Source of the DNA: Clostridia bacterium
GTDB lineage: Bacteria > Bacillota > Clostridia > Oscillospirales > CAG-272
Direction of reading: 5' to 3'
Length of the DNA stretch: 64,000 nt
NCBI GenBank assembly: GCA_017481495.1
Contig: JAFUPC010000079.1
Span: 53,323-117,322 of the forward strand
Under the pieces are notes generated by a model. That model was not told where the DNA came from. It did no database searches and was given only the letters and a program-made list of their open reading frames with translations. Position 1 is the stretch's first letter, and each line of letters starts with the position of its first letter. Shown here in pieces: positions 44,627-53,182 of this stretch. Position numbers and translations under genes: made by a program.

Positions 44627-45109
44627 TCACTTTGTATATAAATGGGTAATATCTGCCGGGGCGGAAGCGTTGTTCGGCGTTTCCTTGTATCCGTCAGAGA
44701 ATTGCTCGGGGTCGGATGGGATCTCATCGTTCTCCGTGGGGGATGTCGGTTGGTGTCCGGTCTCACCGGTTTCCGTATCGTAGGATTCCGTGACGGTATC
44801 CGGCACAGTACGGGAATCCGGTTTCTGTCCTGCCGCCGCAAACGTGCAGACCCGGAACAATACGCCGAGTGCCCACGTCACGCCGACCATGGCGATATGG
44901 ATCGACGGGTCGAGCGCGGGGTCTGGATTTATCGCTTTACTGCAAAGAAAGACCAGCAGTCCGACACACACCGCACGGCAGATGCCGTACAGCAGAAAGA
45001 ACACGACCGCGGCTTTTCTCTTCCGCAGAAGGATCAGACTGACGATACATTCAAACAGCAGTACTATGATGATTCCGCCGAACAATAATGGGAGTACTTC
45101 TTCTTCCAT
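44627..45109 (-). CDS. Small membrane protein of the rhamnose operon
   Basis: 160 residues: three hydrophobic segments (LPLLFGGIIIVLLFECIVSLILL, AVVFFLLYGICRAVCVGLLVFL, and IAMVGVTWALGVLFRVCTFAAAG) followed by a 65-residue acidic, Thr/Pro-rich tail with no structure. It starts 5 bases after the stop of the lipoprotein gene, so it is coupled to it. It is not a normal ABC permease and no family is recognised; its position suggests a role with the sugar-binding lipoprotein. Confidence 0.7.
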   Translation of the reverse strand: MEEEVLPLLFGGIIIVLLFECIVSLILLRKRKAAVVFFLLYGICRAVCVGLLVFLCSKAINPDPALDPSIHIAMVGVTWALGVLFRVCTFAAAGQKPDSRTVPDTVTESYDTETGETGHQPTSPTENDEIPSDPEQFSDGYKETPNNASAPADITHLYTK

Positions 45110-45114
45110 GGCAT

Positions 45115-46566
45115 TTATGACTGGTTGGCTTCCACTGCCTTGTAGAAGTCATCAATGCACTTCTGTGCGCCTTTTTCATTCTTGGCATAGAACGATGCAA
45201 AGTCGCCGGTCGAATTTTTGTATACATGATGGGAAATACTGTAGACCAGATTGAACATGGAACCGTTGTCCAGACCGAAATAGGTGCGGCCGGCATCGCA
45301 GTAGATGTCGTTGAAGACCAGATCCAGCATCTGGATGGATTCCTCATCACGCACGGACTTGGCGTTGAGCTGGATGTCGTAATAGGTTGGAAGCACCAGC
45401 TCTGTGCTGTAGTAATTCAGCATTTCCATCGTTTTCCCGATCATTTCCGGATCGGAGACCGTGGAGGGAACGCTGAGGAAAGAACTGATGTCGTAGCCGT
45501 TATACCGCTCCTGCGCTTCATCCCACTTCGGATAGGGGACGATGCCGTAATCGTTTTCACAGTCACGCAGTCCGTCCAGGGCTTTCGTCGTAAACTGCAC
45601 AAACAGTGCGCGTCCGCTTTCAATAAAGGTTCTGCTGTCTCCGCCCAGATAGGCATCGCCGCTGTTGTTCAAAAAGTTGTGCAGTTTGTCAAAGACCTCC
45701 GCTGTGTGCGGCGTATCCATTGCAAGCACGATCTTCCCCTGATCATCCAGTGTCGTGATCGAGGAGCCGAGCGAGTAGATGAAGGCGTTCAGCTGCCAGT
45801 CCGCACCGCAGGCAAAGCCGTAGGTATCGTTTTCATCCATCGTGCCGTCGCCGTTGACATCGTTTGTCACGAGCTTGCTCATTTCCATCATGCGGTCAAG
45901 CGTCCACTTACCGTCAAGAACATCCTGATACGGCTCCTCGATATCATAATCCGCCATCAACTGCTTGCTGAACGCAAAACAGCCGACCGACGGAATGATG
46001 AACGCAGGCTTGGTCAGATAGATATGACCGTTGATCGCCAGCATTTCATATGCGGAAAGCTTCCAGTATTCACGGTTCAGATCCACGGATTCCATGGAAG
46101 CAATATCGTAGCAGAGGTTGCCGCTGACAAGCTTGCTGTTGCCGGTCATATCGTGGGAAATGACAAGCTGAATGGCATCGTCTCCCGCCGCAACACTGGT
46201 CTCAACGATCTTTGCCGTATCTCCGACACCGATGGAATCGTCGAAGGTAATGTCGATGTTCAGATATTCTTCTGTTTGTGCGATGCGCTGATAGAGGACA
46301 TCGTTGTACTGATCACCGTTCTCCTCCTCTGCCCACAATGCGGGTGCGTAATACACCTGAAATGCCTGTATGCGAACCTCAGCTCCGCCGTAGTCAGCGG
46401 ATTCGATGAACGGCCGGCTGACCTCCTCGGTCTCCGTAACAGCCGCTGTTGTGATGTCCCCGCTGTCCGATACGGCGGTGCCGTCTCCCTCTGACCCGCA
46501 GGAGATCAGTGCACCCGTAAGCAGACACGCGGCGATTGCCATAACGCTCCATGTATGCTTCATCAT
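45115..46566 (-). CDS. Extracellular solute-binding lipoprotein
   Basis: 483 residues with a signal peptide and a lipobox ending LISC, Cys 23 being the lipidated residue. The mature part shows the family-1/8 extracellular sugar-binding layout: ADYGGAEVRIQAFQ, DMTGNSKLVSGNLCYDI, YDIEEPYQDVLDGKWTLDRM, then DVNGDGTMDENDTYGF, a calcium-like EF loop. It should catch a sugar or oligosaccharide outside the cell. No ABC permease or ATPase gene accompanies it here, so its partner proteins must lie elsewhere or be shared. Confidence 0.88.
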   Translation of the reverse strand: MMKHTWSVMAIAACLLTGALISCGSEGDGTAVSDSGDITTAAVTETEEVSRPFIESADYGGAEVRIQAFQVYYAPALWAEEENGDQYNDVLYQRIAQTEEYLNIDITFDDSIGVGDTAKIVETSVAAGDDAIQLVISHDMTGNSKLVSGNLCYDIASMESVDLNREYWKLSAYEMLAINGHIYLTKPAFIIPSVGCFAFSKQLMADYDIEEPYQDVLDGKWTLDRMMEMSKLVTNDVNGDGTMDENDTYGFACGADWQLNAFIYSLGSSITTLDDQGKIVLAMDTPHTAEVFDKLHNFLNNSGDAYLGGDSRTFIESGRALFVQFTTKALDGLRDCENDYGIVPYPKWDEAQERYNGYDISSFLSVPSTVSDPEMIGKTMEMLNYYSTELVLPTYYDIQLNAKSVRDEESIQMLDLVFNDIYCDAGRTYFGLDNGSMFNLVYSISHHVYKNSTGDFASFYAKNEKGAQKCIDDFYKAVEANQS

Positions 46567-46623
46567 GATGTACCCCAGCCTCCGCCTGTGCGGAAGCTCC
46601 TTTCATTCATTGTATGTGCGTGA

Positions 46624-47481
46624 TTACAGATACCGCTTGATGGCATCCGCCGCCGCACAGAATGCTTCCTCGTTGGTTGCGAACTGGTTCTTGACGAGGC
46701 CGTCGTGCTTGGCGGCTTCCAGTGCTTCCAGACCGCCGAACACCTTGAGGTGCGGTTCCAGCGTGCAGTAGAAGGTCTTGTCGTAGGCATTCAGACGGCG
46801 GAACGTCGCCTCAAAGTTGCCTGCGCCCTCGCCTGCCGGGAAAATCTGCATACTGCCGTCGGTCGCGTGACCGGCGTCCTTGATGTGCATATAGAAAATG
46901 TCGTCGCAGAGGACATCGAACGCATACGGGAACGCTTCAATGCCGGAGACGATGAAATTCGCGTGGTCGAACACACACTTGATTCTGCCCTCAAAGGTTT
47001 TCAGAATATCGACAACGCCCTCAACGGTCTCGCCGTAGATGCCGCGCTCGTTCTCGTGGCAGAGGGTCACGCCCTCGGCTTCCGCGACTTCCAGCAGCTT
47101 GCCGAGCCGTTCCATGACGGCATCGCGGACCGGTGCGAGATCGTGGGTATCCGGAACGTAGAACGAGAACATCCGGATGCGGTCGCATTCCAGGATCTTT
47201 GCAATCTTGATGGTGTGACGGAGCTTTTCCAGATGGGCATCAAAATCGTCCGTCAGCTTGATCTTGCCGATGGGCGAACCGATGGAGGAAACGCCGATGC
47301 CTGCCGCTTTCAGCTTTTCATGTACTTCTTCGGCTTTTTCGAGCGAAATGTCGGAAATGTTCGTTCCGTCCACGCCGCGGATCTCCATATAGCCGATGCC
47401 GTTCGTTTTGAGACCCTCGATCTGTCGGTCGATCTCGGGAGCATATTCGTCAGCGAATGCGCTTAAAATAAACTTTGCCAT
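46624..47481 (-). CDS. Sugar phosphate isomerase/epimerase-like (TIM barrel)
   Basis: 285 residues of the xylose-isomerase-like TIM barrel family: FADEYAPEIDRQIEGLKTNGIGYMEIR, then LLEVAEAEGVTLCHENERGIYGET (metal ligand Glu), KCVFDHANFIVSG, DIFYMHIKDAGH and CTLEPHL. The four barrel metal ligands (Glu, Asp, His, Glu) can be placed. It may isomerise or epimerise a sugar linked to rhamnose metabolism, but the substrate is not known. It starts 9 bases after the second isomerase gene. Confidence 0.85.
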   Translation of the reverse strand: MAKFILSAFADEYAPEIDRQIEGLKTNGIGYMEIRGVDGTNISDISLEKAEEVHEKLKAAGIGVSSIGSPIGKIKLTDDFDAHLEKLRHTIKIAKILECDRIRMFSFYVPDTHDLAPVRDAVMERLGKLLEVAEAEGVTLCHENERGIYGETVEGVVDILKTFEGRIKCVFDHANFIVSGIEAFPYAFDVLCDDIFYMHIKDAGHATDGSMQIFPAGEGAGNFEATFRRLNAYDKTFYCTLEPHLKVFGGLEALEAAKHDGLVKNQFATNEEAFCAAADAIKRYL

Positions 47482-47490
47482 GTTGTCTCC

Positions 47491-48276
47491 TTAAATAATG
47501 TCATAACGTGCTTTCATGTTGTCGTGGGAGATCTTCATGCTTTCGATGGAATCCATGAAGACCTGATCCTGCTCGACGAACAGATTCTCAATGCCGGCTT
47601 CCGCACACGCCGCCATGATGGCATCGTAGTTCATATTGCCGGTGAGCAGCTCGGTCATGACGATCTTGTCGTCCTTGACAGCCATATCCTTGAAGTGCGT
47701 GCAGAAAATGCGCTTGCCGTTCTTTCTGATGAAATCCGCCGCATCCGCGCCTGCCGCGACTGCCCAGTATGCGTCAAAGGTCAGCTTGCAGCCGTCCGGG
47801 TCGGTGCTGTCCATGACAAGCTCCAGACCGTTCTTCCATTCGCCCGCGGGGGTCTGCCACTTCTCAAATTCGAAGCGGTGGTTGTGGTAAAGGAACACCT
47901 TGCCTGCCGCCTTGATCTTTTCAATGGCAGGTGCGAAATCGTCCGCGAACTTCATGAAGCCGTCGTAGCTGTGCTCTCCGAAGAAGAAGCCGCCGATGCC
48001 GATGGCGTTGCATCCGAACAGATCGTGCTCCTCAATGACCTTGTCCGTCTCATTCAGGATCCGCTTGGGGTCGGTATGGGTGAGAACCACTTTCAGATTG
48101 TTTTCCTCAGTGACTTCCTTGATGACGGCGGGGGTGATCTCCTGCGTGTTGTAGCCGGACATCTGGACGGTCTTGTAGCCGATCTCCGCAATCTTCTTCA
48201 TCATTTTGCGGTAGTCCGCTTCGTTTGTCATGTAATCGCGCACGGTGTAAAGCTGCGCGCCGAGACACATTTTCAT
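47491..48276 (-). CDS. Sugar phosphate isomerase/epimerase-like (TIM barrel)
   Basis: 261 residues; AAAGGAG fixes the start. A second TIM-barrel isomerase: KMCLGAQLYTVRDYM, GKVFLYHNHRFEFEKW (His ligand near residue 132), LTFDAYWAVAAGAD, IFCTHFKDM and ENLFVEQDQ. It is the first gene of the leftward operon. The two barrel proteins differ strongly and are not simple duplicates. Substrate inferred only from context with rhaB. Confidence 0.85.
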   Translation of the reverse strand: MKMCLGAQLYTVRDYMTNEADYRKMMKKIAEIGYKTVQMSGYNTQEITPAVIKEVTEENNLKVVLTHTDPKRILNETDKVIEEHDLFGCNAIGIGGFFFGEHSYDGFMKFADDFAPAIEKIKAAGKVFLYHNHRFEFEKWQTPAGEWKNGLELVMDSTDPDGCKLTFDAYWAVAAGADAADFIRKNGKRIFCTHFKDMAVKDDKIVMTELLTGNMNYDAIMAACAEAGIENLFVEQDQVFMDSIESMKISHDNMKARYDII

Positions 48277-48343
48277 GGTTAATTACTCCTTTGAACTGTG
48301 TTTTTTAAAAAGCTCCGGAAACGGGAACTTTTATTCATCTTAT

Positions 48344-48372
48344 ATTATATCAGATATTTGGCATTTTGAAAA
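48344..48372 (-). promoter_or_regulatory. Sigma-A promoter for the rhamnose operon
   Basis: On the minus strand: TTTTCA (48372-48367), 17-base spacer, TATAAT (48349-48344). The -35 is weak, as expected for a regulated promoter. Confidence 0.6.
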
Positions 48373-48445
48373 GAGGGTTTGGAAAAATTTTTGGAAAATC
48401 TTCATATTCGTTCATACAATTTTTACATTCTTTTTTCTTCACTTC

Positions 48446-48474
48446 TTGACAGAAAGTATGATTTACGATATAAT
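48446..48474 (+). promoter_or_regulatory. Sigma-A promoter for the Pit transporter
   Basis: TTGACA (48446-48451), 17-base spacer, TATAAT (48469-48474), a perfect consensus. Transcription would begin near 48481. Confidence 0.85.
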
Positions 48475-48616
48475 ATAGGTGGATAATCGTATAAAAAACA
48501 GATATACCAGTATAATTGCAGGCGTTTATCGCACGTTTTGAAAAAATTTTCAAGGCAGATAAGTCTGAAAATAAGTCAGACAGTGTTTTACGGCTTGCGC
48601 CGCAATTCCACAAAAA

Positions 48617-48646
48617 GAAAGGAGATTACTTTCGCCCGGCGAAAGT
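48617..48646 (+). promoter_or_regulatory. Shine-Dalgarno and hairpin before the Pit start
   Basis: GAAAGGAG (48617-48624) lies 35 bases before the ATG at 48660. Between them ACTTTCGC (48628-48635) pairs with GCGAAAGT (48639-48646). The fold would shorten the distance between the ribosome site and the start codon. Confidence 0.6.
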
Positions 48647-48659
48647 TATAGATGTATTT

Positions 48660-49712
48660 ATGGAATTTCTGGAATTTTGGAGTCAGATGACAGCCAATCC
48701 GCTGTTGTTTGTCGCGGTCATGCTGACACTCGGCGTGATTCTGGTCAACGGCTGGACGGATGCGCCGAACGCCATTGCGACGTGTGTCGTCACGCGGTGT
48801 ATGCCGCCGCAAGCGGCGATTCTGATGGCAGCGGTCTTCAATTTCTTCGGTGTCTTCATCATGACGAAAATCAGCAACGAGGTTGCCGTGACCATCACCC
48901 GCATGGTGGATTTCGGGGAAAACGACGGGAAAACCGTCATCATCGTGTTATGCGCGGCAATGTCCGCCATCGTCATCTGGGCAGTGCTTGCGTGGCTTTT
49001 CGGCATTCCCACAAGTGAGAGCCACGCGCTGATTGCGGGTCTTACCGGCGGTGCGATGGCGCTGAACGGTACGGATGCCATCGTCTTTGACGAATGGGTC
49101 AAGGTGCTTTACGGTATTGTGATCTCCGTCGTGCTCGGCTTCGGTCTGGCATGGCTGATCTGCAAGCTCGTCACGAAGCTCTGCTTCCATGCAAACCGTC
49201 CGAAAACGGAACCCTTTTTCAAAGGCGCCCAGATCGCGGGTGCCGCGGCAATGGCATTCATGCACGGTGCGCAGGACGGTCAGAAATTCATGGGCATCAT
49301 CCTGCTCTGCGTGTTCACATTGCAGGAAACCGGAGCGGGTGCGGCGACCTTTACCATTCCGATGTGGCTGATGGTCGTCTGTTCCCTTATAATGGGCGGC
49401 GGTACGGCAATCGGCGGCAAAAAGATCATTAAATCCGTCGGTATGGACATGGTGAAGCTGGAAAAATATCAAGGATTTTCCGCAGATATTGCATCTGCCA
49501 TCTCTCTTGTATTCTGCTCGGTATGCGGTCTTCCCGTTTCCACAACGCACGTCAAAACGACCTCCATCATGGGTGTCGGCGCGGTCAAGCGGATCTCCGC
49601 AATCAACTTCGGTGTCGTCAAGGAAATGGTCATGACCTGGATTCTGACATTCCCGGGATGTGGTCTGCTGGCGTTCATGGTCACGAAATTATTCCTGTTA
49701 ATCTTCAATTAA
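48660..49712 (+). CDS. pit: Pit-family inorganic phosphate transporter
   Basis: 350 residues from ATG 48660; in-frame codons to the left lie in the leader and lack an ATG. About ten membrane segments. The two PiT signature blocks are present: GWTDAPNAIATCVVTR near residue 27 and GVGAVKRIS in the second half. STTHVKTTSIMGVG near 290 matches the second P-loop-like repeat. It imports phosphate (with metal ion) using the proton gradient. The DUF47 partner follows in the same operon. Confidence 0.93.
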   Translation: MEFLEFWSQMTANPLLFVAVMLTLGVILVNGWTDAPNAIATCVVTRCMPPQAAILMAAVFNFFGVFIMTKISNEVAVTITRMVDFGENDGKTVIIVLCAAMSAIVIWAVLAWLFGIPTSESHALIAGLTGGAMALNGTDAIVFDEWVKVLYGIVISVVLGFGLAWLICKLVTKLCFHANRPKTEPFFKGAQIAGAAAMAFMHGAQDGQKFMGIILLCVFTLQETGAGAATFTIPMWLMVVCSLIMGGGTAIGGKKIIKSVGMDMVKLEKYQGFSADIASAISLVFCSVCGLPVSTTHVKTTSIMGVGAVKRISAINFGVVKEMVMTWILTFPGCGLLAFMVTKLFLLIFN

Positions 49713-49769
49713 CCTGCTAATTTTCAATGAACATTTGAATTTTCAATCAATCGAAAGGAAATCAATCCA

Positions 49770-50390
49770 ATGGCAAAAGGCGATAAATTTTATTTTGAAA
49801 ACTTTTCAGAGTGCACATCTCTTGCAAAGAAAGCGGCGGCATTTCTCGTGGAATGCCTTGACAATTACCGTGCGGATGATCTTGAAAAAATGATCCGCGA
49901 GATGCACGTATTTGAACACAGTGCGGACATCAAGAAGCATGAAATGAACGAAACACTGGCAAAGGCGTTCGTGACCCCCGTTGACCGGGAAGACCTCGAT
50001 ATGTTGAGCCAGCAGCTCGATGATGTGCTTGACCTTTTGGAAGAAGTATTGCAGAAACTCTATATTTACGACATCAAGTCCATCGAACCCGCCGCCATTT
50101 CGTATGCAAAGCACCTGGTCAAGGCCTGCGACCTGCTCTGCGAAATCATGGCGGAATTTGAAAATTTCAAAAAATCGAAGAAGATCCATTCCCTCGTTGT
50201 CGCCTGCAACGACGTGGAGGAGGACTGCGACAAGCTCTATCTCTCCACGATGCGTGATCTTACCAGAAATTCGACCGATGCGCTCCATACGCTTTTCTGG
50301 CATAATATTTATGACTGTTTTGAAGCCTGTGCTGATGCCTGTGAACACGTCAGTGAATGTGTCGGTTCCATTATTATGAAAAATACCTGA
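49770..50390 (+). CDS. DUF47/PhoU-like Pit accessory protein
   Basis: 206 residues, AAAGGAA ribosome site. All-helical PhoU-like protein: FENFSECTSLAKKAAAFLVEC, FEHSADIKKHEMNETLAKAF, FVTPVDREDLDMLSQQLDDVLDLLEEVL and ACADACEHVSECVGSIIMKN. Proteins of this family are encoded next to Pit transporters and are thought to regulate them. It lies 57 bases after pit and ends before a terminator. Confidence 0.93.
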   Translation: MAKGDKFYFENFSECTSLAKKAAAFLVECLDNYRADDLEKMIREMHVFEHSADIKKHEMNETLAKAFVTPVDREDLDMLSQQLDDVLDLLEEVLQKLYIYDIKSIEPAAISYAKHLVKACDLLCEIMAEFENFKKSKKIHSLVVACNDVEEDCDKLYLSTMRDLTRNSTDALHTLFWHNIYDCFEACADACEHVSECVGSIIMKNT

Positions 50391-50450
50391 GGTTTTTCTC
50401 TGCGCGGATGCCCCTTGTCCGAAGATATAAAAACAGAAATAAAAATATAC

Positions 50451-50485
50451 AGCCGCCGCAGATTGATTTTTGCGGCGGCTATTCT
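50451..50485. terminator. Bidirectional terminator between the Pit operon and mutS2
   Basis: AGCCGCCGCA (50451-50460) pairs with TGCGGCGGCT (50471-50480), a 10-base-pair stem, followed by ATTCTTCTTC on the right and a run of A/T bases on the left. Confidence 0.88.
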
Positions 50486-50526
50486 TCTTCATGCTTTGTC
50501 AGGAATCCGGTGCTGCCGGGCGACAG

Positions 50527-52923
50527 TTATTTTAAGTCGACAACGGTGACACCGTAATCGCCCTCACCGTACGCACCCGCACGGAACGACTTGACACGCG
50601 GATCCTTTTTCAGCTTGTCCCAGATGACCTTACGGAGCGCGCCGGTTCCCTTGCCGTGGATGAGGGTCACAGATTTGATGCCGGTCAGGTTGGCGTCGTC
50701 GAGATACTTGTCGGCTTTCAGCCATGCATCGTCGGTGTATTCGCCGCGCAGATCGAGTTCCGGGCGGAAATCGCGGGCGACAGCGGCGCGGACGGATTTC
50801 TGCGTTGCCATTTTCGGCTTTTTCGCGTTTTCCTTGACCGTAACCTGCTTGCCGTCGACCAGCATCAGCTCGTTTTCCTTGACTTTGGTTTTGATGACAC
50901 CCGCCTGCACGGCGACCATGCCGTCTTTATCGGCTGTGGCTGTGACCTTGCCCTGCATATCGAGATTGACCAAAATGACGGTATCGCCGACCTTTAAGGG
51001 GCGCGGCAAAACGTAACCGGCGGTGTCATGCTTGATGATGGGGTCGATGAACGCATCAGACTCTTTCAGATTCACGCGGATCTTCCGGCGTGCTTCGTCC
51101 AGTTCCTGGGCGAGATTGTCGCTGTCCTTTTTGCGCTTCAGCTCCTCCATCTGCTCGAAGATATATTCGGACGATGCCTTGGCAGATGCGATGATGCCTG
51201 CCGCTTGTGCGCGCGCTTTTTCCAGTTCCTTTTCCGCGGCGGCGCGGTCACGGGCGATCTGCTCGTCCGCCTGCCGTTTCATTTCCTCGTATTCACGGCG
51301 CATTTTTGCGGTCTCGTCGGCATTCTTTTCCATCTCCATGCGGTTGACTTCCAGCTGCTCGATGACCGTTTCAAAGCGCTTGTTCTCGGACGAAACCAGT
51401 GCATTTGCGCGGCTGATAATGTCCTCGGACAGACCCAGCTTCTGCGAAATGGCAAACGCATTCGATTTGCCGGGCGTACCGATGATGAGACGGTATGTCG
51501 GACGGAGCGTTCCGACGTCAAATTCGCACGATGCGTTGCAGACCCCCTCGGTATCCAGGGCGAATGCTTTCAGCTCGGCGTAATGCGTGGTTGCGGCACA
51601 GCGCGCGCCAACGGCTCTGGTGTGTTCGAGAATCGCAATGGCAAGCGCGGCACCCTCAACGGGGTCGGTTCCCGCGCCAAGCTCGTCGAACAGGACAAGG
51701 CTGTCCGCGGTCATTTCCTCCATGATGGAAACGGTGTTCGTCATGTGCGCGGAGAACGTGGACAGCGACTGCTCGATGGACTGTTCGTCGCCGATGTCCG
51801 CAAAAATCTTGTCGAACACGCACACCGTCGAGTCGCCCGATACGGGAATGTGCAGTCCCGCCTGCGCCATCAGCGCAAACAGACCGAGCGTTTTCAGGGT
51901 GACGGTCTTACCGCCGGTATTGGGGCCGGTGATGACCAGCGTGTCAAATTCCCCGCCGAGACGGACGTCGATGGGAACAACCTTTTTCTGGTCAAGCAGC
52001 GGATGGCGGGCGCGTTTCAGATCGATGCGCCCCTCCTCGTTGAGCTGCGGCTCTGCGGCGTTCATGCGGTAGGAAAGCTCCGCCTTTGCAAAGATGAACG
52101 CCAGCTCCGTGATGTTGTGATAGTCAAGGGACAACGCGCTGCCGCACTCCCCGACAGATGCCGACAGGGCTTCCAGAATCTTTTCGATCTCTTTCTGCTC
52201 CTGATTTTCCAGAAACCGCAGTTCGTTGTTCGCTTCGACGACGGACAACGGCTCGATGAACAGCGTTGCGCCGGATGCGGAGGTATCGTGGATGAGACCC
52301 TTGACCTCACTGCGGTATTCCGCCTTGACGGGAACGACGTATCTGCCGTTTCTCACGGTGACGATGTTTTCCTGTAAATATTTAGACGTCTGACCGGAGG
52401 TGTAGCGGGAAAGCGTTTCCTTGATCTTTCCGTTTGCCGCACGGATCTTGCGGCGGGTCTCGGCAAGCGCGGGACTTGCTTCGTCAGCAATGAGATCCTC
52501 TGCGAGAATGGATTTCGTGATCTTATCTTCGAGATACCGGTTTGCGGTCAGCCGGTCGAACACCTCGTCAAGGGAGGTCTCAAAGCGTTTGTCCGTGTTG
52601 ATATAATCATCCAGCATCCGGGAAACGCGCAGGACGTTTGCCACACGCAGAAGCTCCGCGCAGGACAGTGCCGCGCCCTTTTCCGCACGGTCCACGATGC
52701 CGGTGATGTCGGTCACGCCGCCGAACGGCGGGGTTCCCTTGATGCCCATCAGCTTGCGGGCATCGGTCGTCTGGGTCTGGAGCTTGCGGATGCGGGAGAG
52801 GGAGGTCTGCGGCAGAACGCGCATGGCTTTTTCCTTTGCGCCCTCCGTCTGCGCCGCCGCGGCAAGCATTTCCAGGACTTTGTCAAATTCCAGTGTTTTG
52901 ATTGCTTTATCTAAATGTGACAT
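50527..52923 (-). CDS. mutS2: Endonuclease MutS2
   Basis: 798 residues. Domains: N-terminal lever/connector, MutS core ATPase with VITGPNTGGKTVTLKTLG near residues 332-349 and LFDELGAGTDPVEGAALA near 415, a long coiled-coil (about 520-640), then a C-terminal Smr domain with LDLRGEYTDDAWLKADKYLDD, SVTLIHGKGTGALR and a final AYGEGDYGVTVVDLK. It acts on DNA branches or on stalled/collided ribosomes in Firmicutes. The gene is on its own between a terminator and a repeat. Confidence 0.95.
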   Translation of the reverse strand: MSHLDKAIKTLEFDKVLEMLAAAAQTEGAKEKAMRVLPQTSLSRIRKLQTQTTDARKLMGIKGTPPFGGVTDITGIVDRAEKGAALSCAELLRVANVLRVSRMLDDYINTDKRFETSLDEVFDRLTANRYLEDKITKSILAEDLIADEASPALAETRRKIRAANGKIKETLSRYTSGQTSKYLQENIVTVRNGRYVVPVKAEYRSEVKGLIHDTSASGATLFIEPLSVVEANNELRFLENQEQKEIEKILEALSASVGECGSALSLDYHNITELAFIFAKAELSYRMNAAEPQLNEEGRIDLKRARHPLLDQKKVVPIDVRLGGEFDTLVITGPNTGGKTVTLKTLGLFALMAQAGLHIPVSGDSTVCVFDKIFADIGDEQSIEQSLSTFSAHMTNTVSIMEEMTADSLVLFDELGAGTDPVEGAALAIAILEHTRAVGARCAATTHYAELKAFALDTEGVCNASCEFDVGTLRPTYRLIIGTPGKSNAFAISQKLGLSEDIISRANALVSSENKRFETVIEQLEVNRMEMEKNADETAKMRREYEEMKRQADEQIARDRAAAEKELEKARAQAAGIIASAKASSEYIFEQMEELKRKKDSDNLAQELDEARRKIRVNLKESDAFIDPIIKHDTAGYVLPRPLKVGDTVILVNLDMQGKVTATADKDGMVAVQAGVIKTKVKENELMLVDGKQVTVKENAKKPKMATQKSVRAAVARDFRPELDLRGEYTDDAWLKADKYLDDANLTGIKSVTLIHGKGTGALRKVIWDKLKKDPRVKSFRAGAYGEGDYGVTVVDLK

Positions 52924-53182
52924 AGTTGTAATAATTGTTGGTTTGTGTTGGTTGATTGGTGGGTGGGGAGTGTTGTGAATTTAAGGAAATTACCCTCCAT
53001 TATGTCCGTAGGGGCACCCATTGGGCATCCATAACATATGGCTATGATGTCGGAATATTATGAAAAATAACATTGTTACATGTTTCTTCAAACGATATCG
53101 ACTGCATATCGTTTGGTAACGGACGCCCAATGAGCGCCCCTACAGGTGTAATGGTGTTACTTCACATCTCAATAACGCTCTC
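52924..53182. other. Spacer with repeat copy B
   Basis: 259 bases between mutS2 (start) and recO (stop). It holds the second full MITE-like copy, a diverged repeat end GTTGTGAATTTAAGGA near 52972-52987 and no gene. The mutS2 promoter is not obvious. Confidence 0.6.
53007..53144. repeat. MITE-like repeat, copy B
   Basis: 138 bases bounded by GTAGGGGCACCCATTGGG and CCCAATGAGCGCCCCTAC. An inner hairpin AAACGATAT/ATATCGTTT is intact here and degraded in copy A. Copies A and B agree over most of their length. Confidence 0.8.

Larger units (their letters stand above)
48277..48659. other. Divergent spacer: isomerase operon promoter and Pit leader
   Basis: 383 bases. It holds the isomerase ribosome site (48286-48293), its promoter, the Pit promoter and a leader of about 180 bases. 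The leader has several possible hairpins, for example GTCTG/CAGAC around 48561-48582. No gene was seen. Confidence 0.65.
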
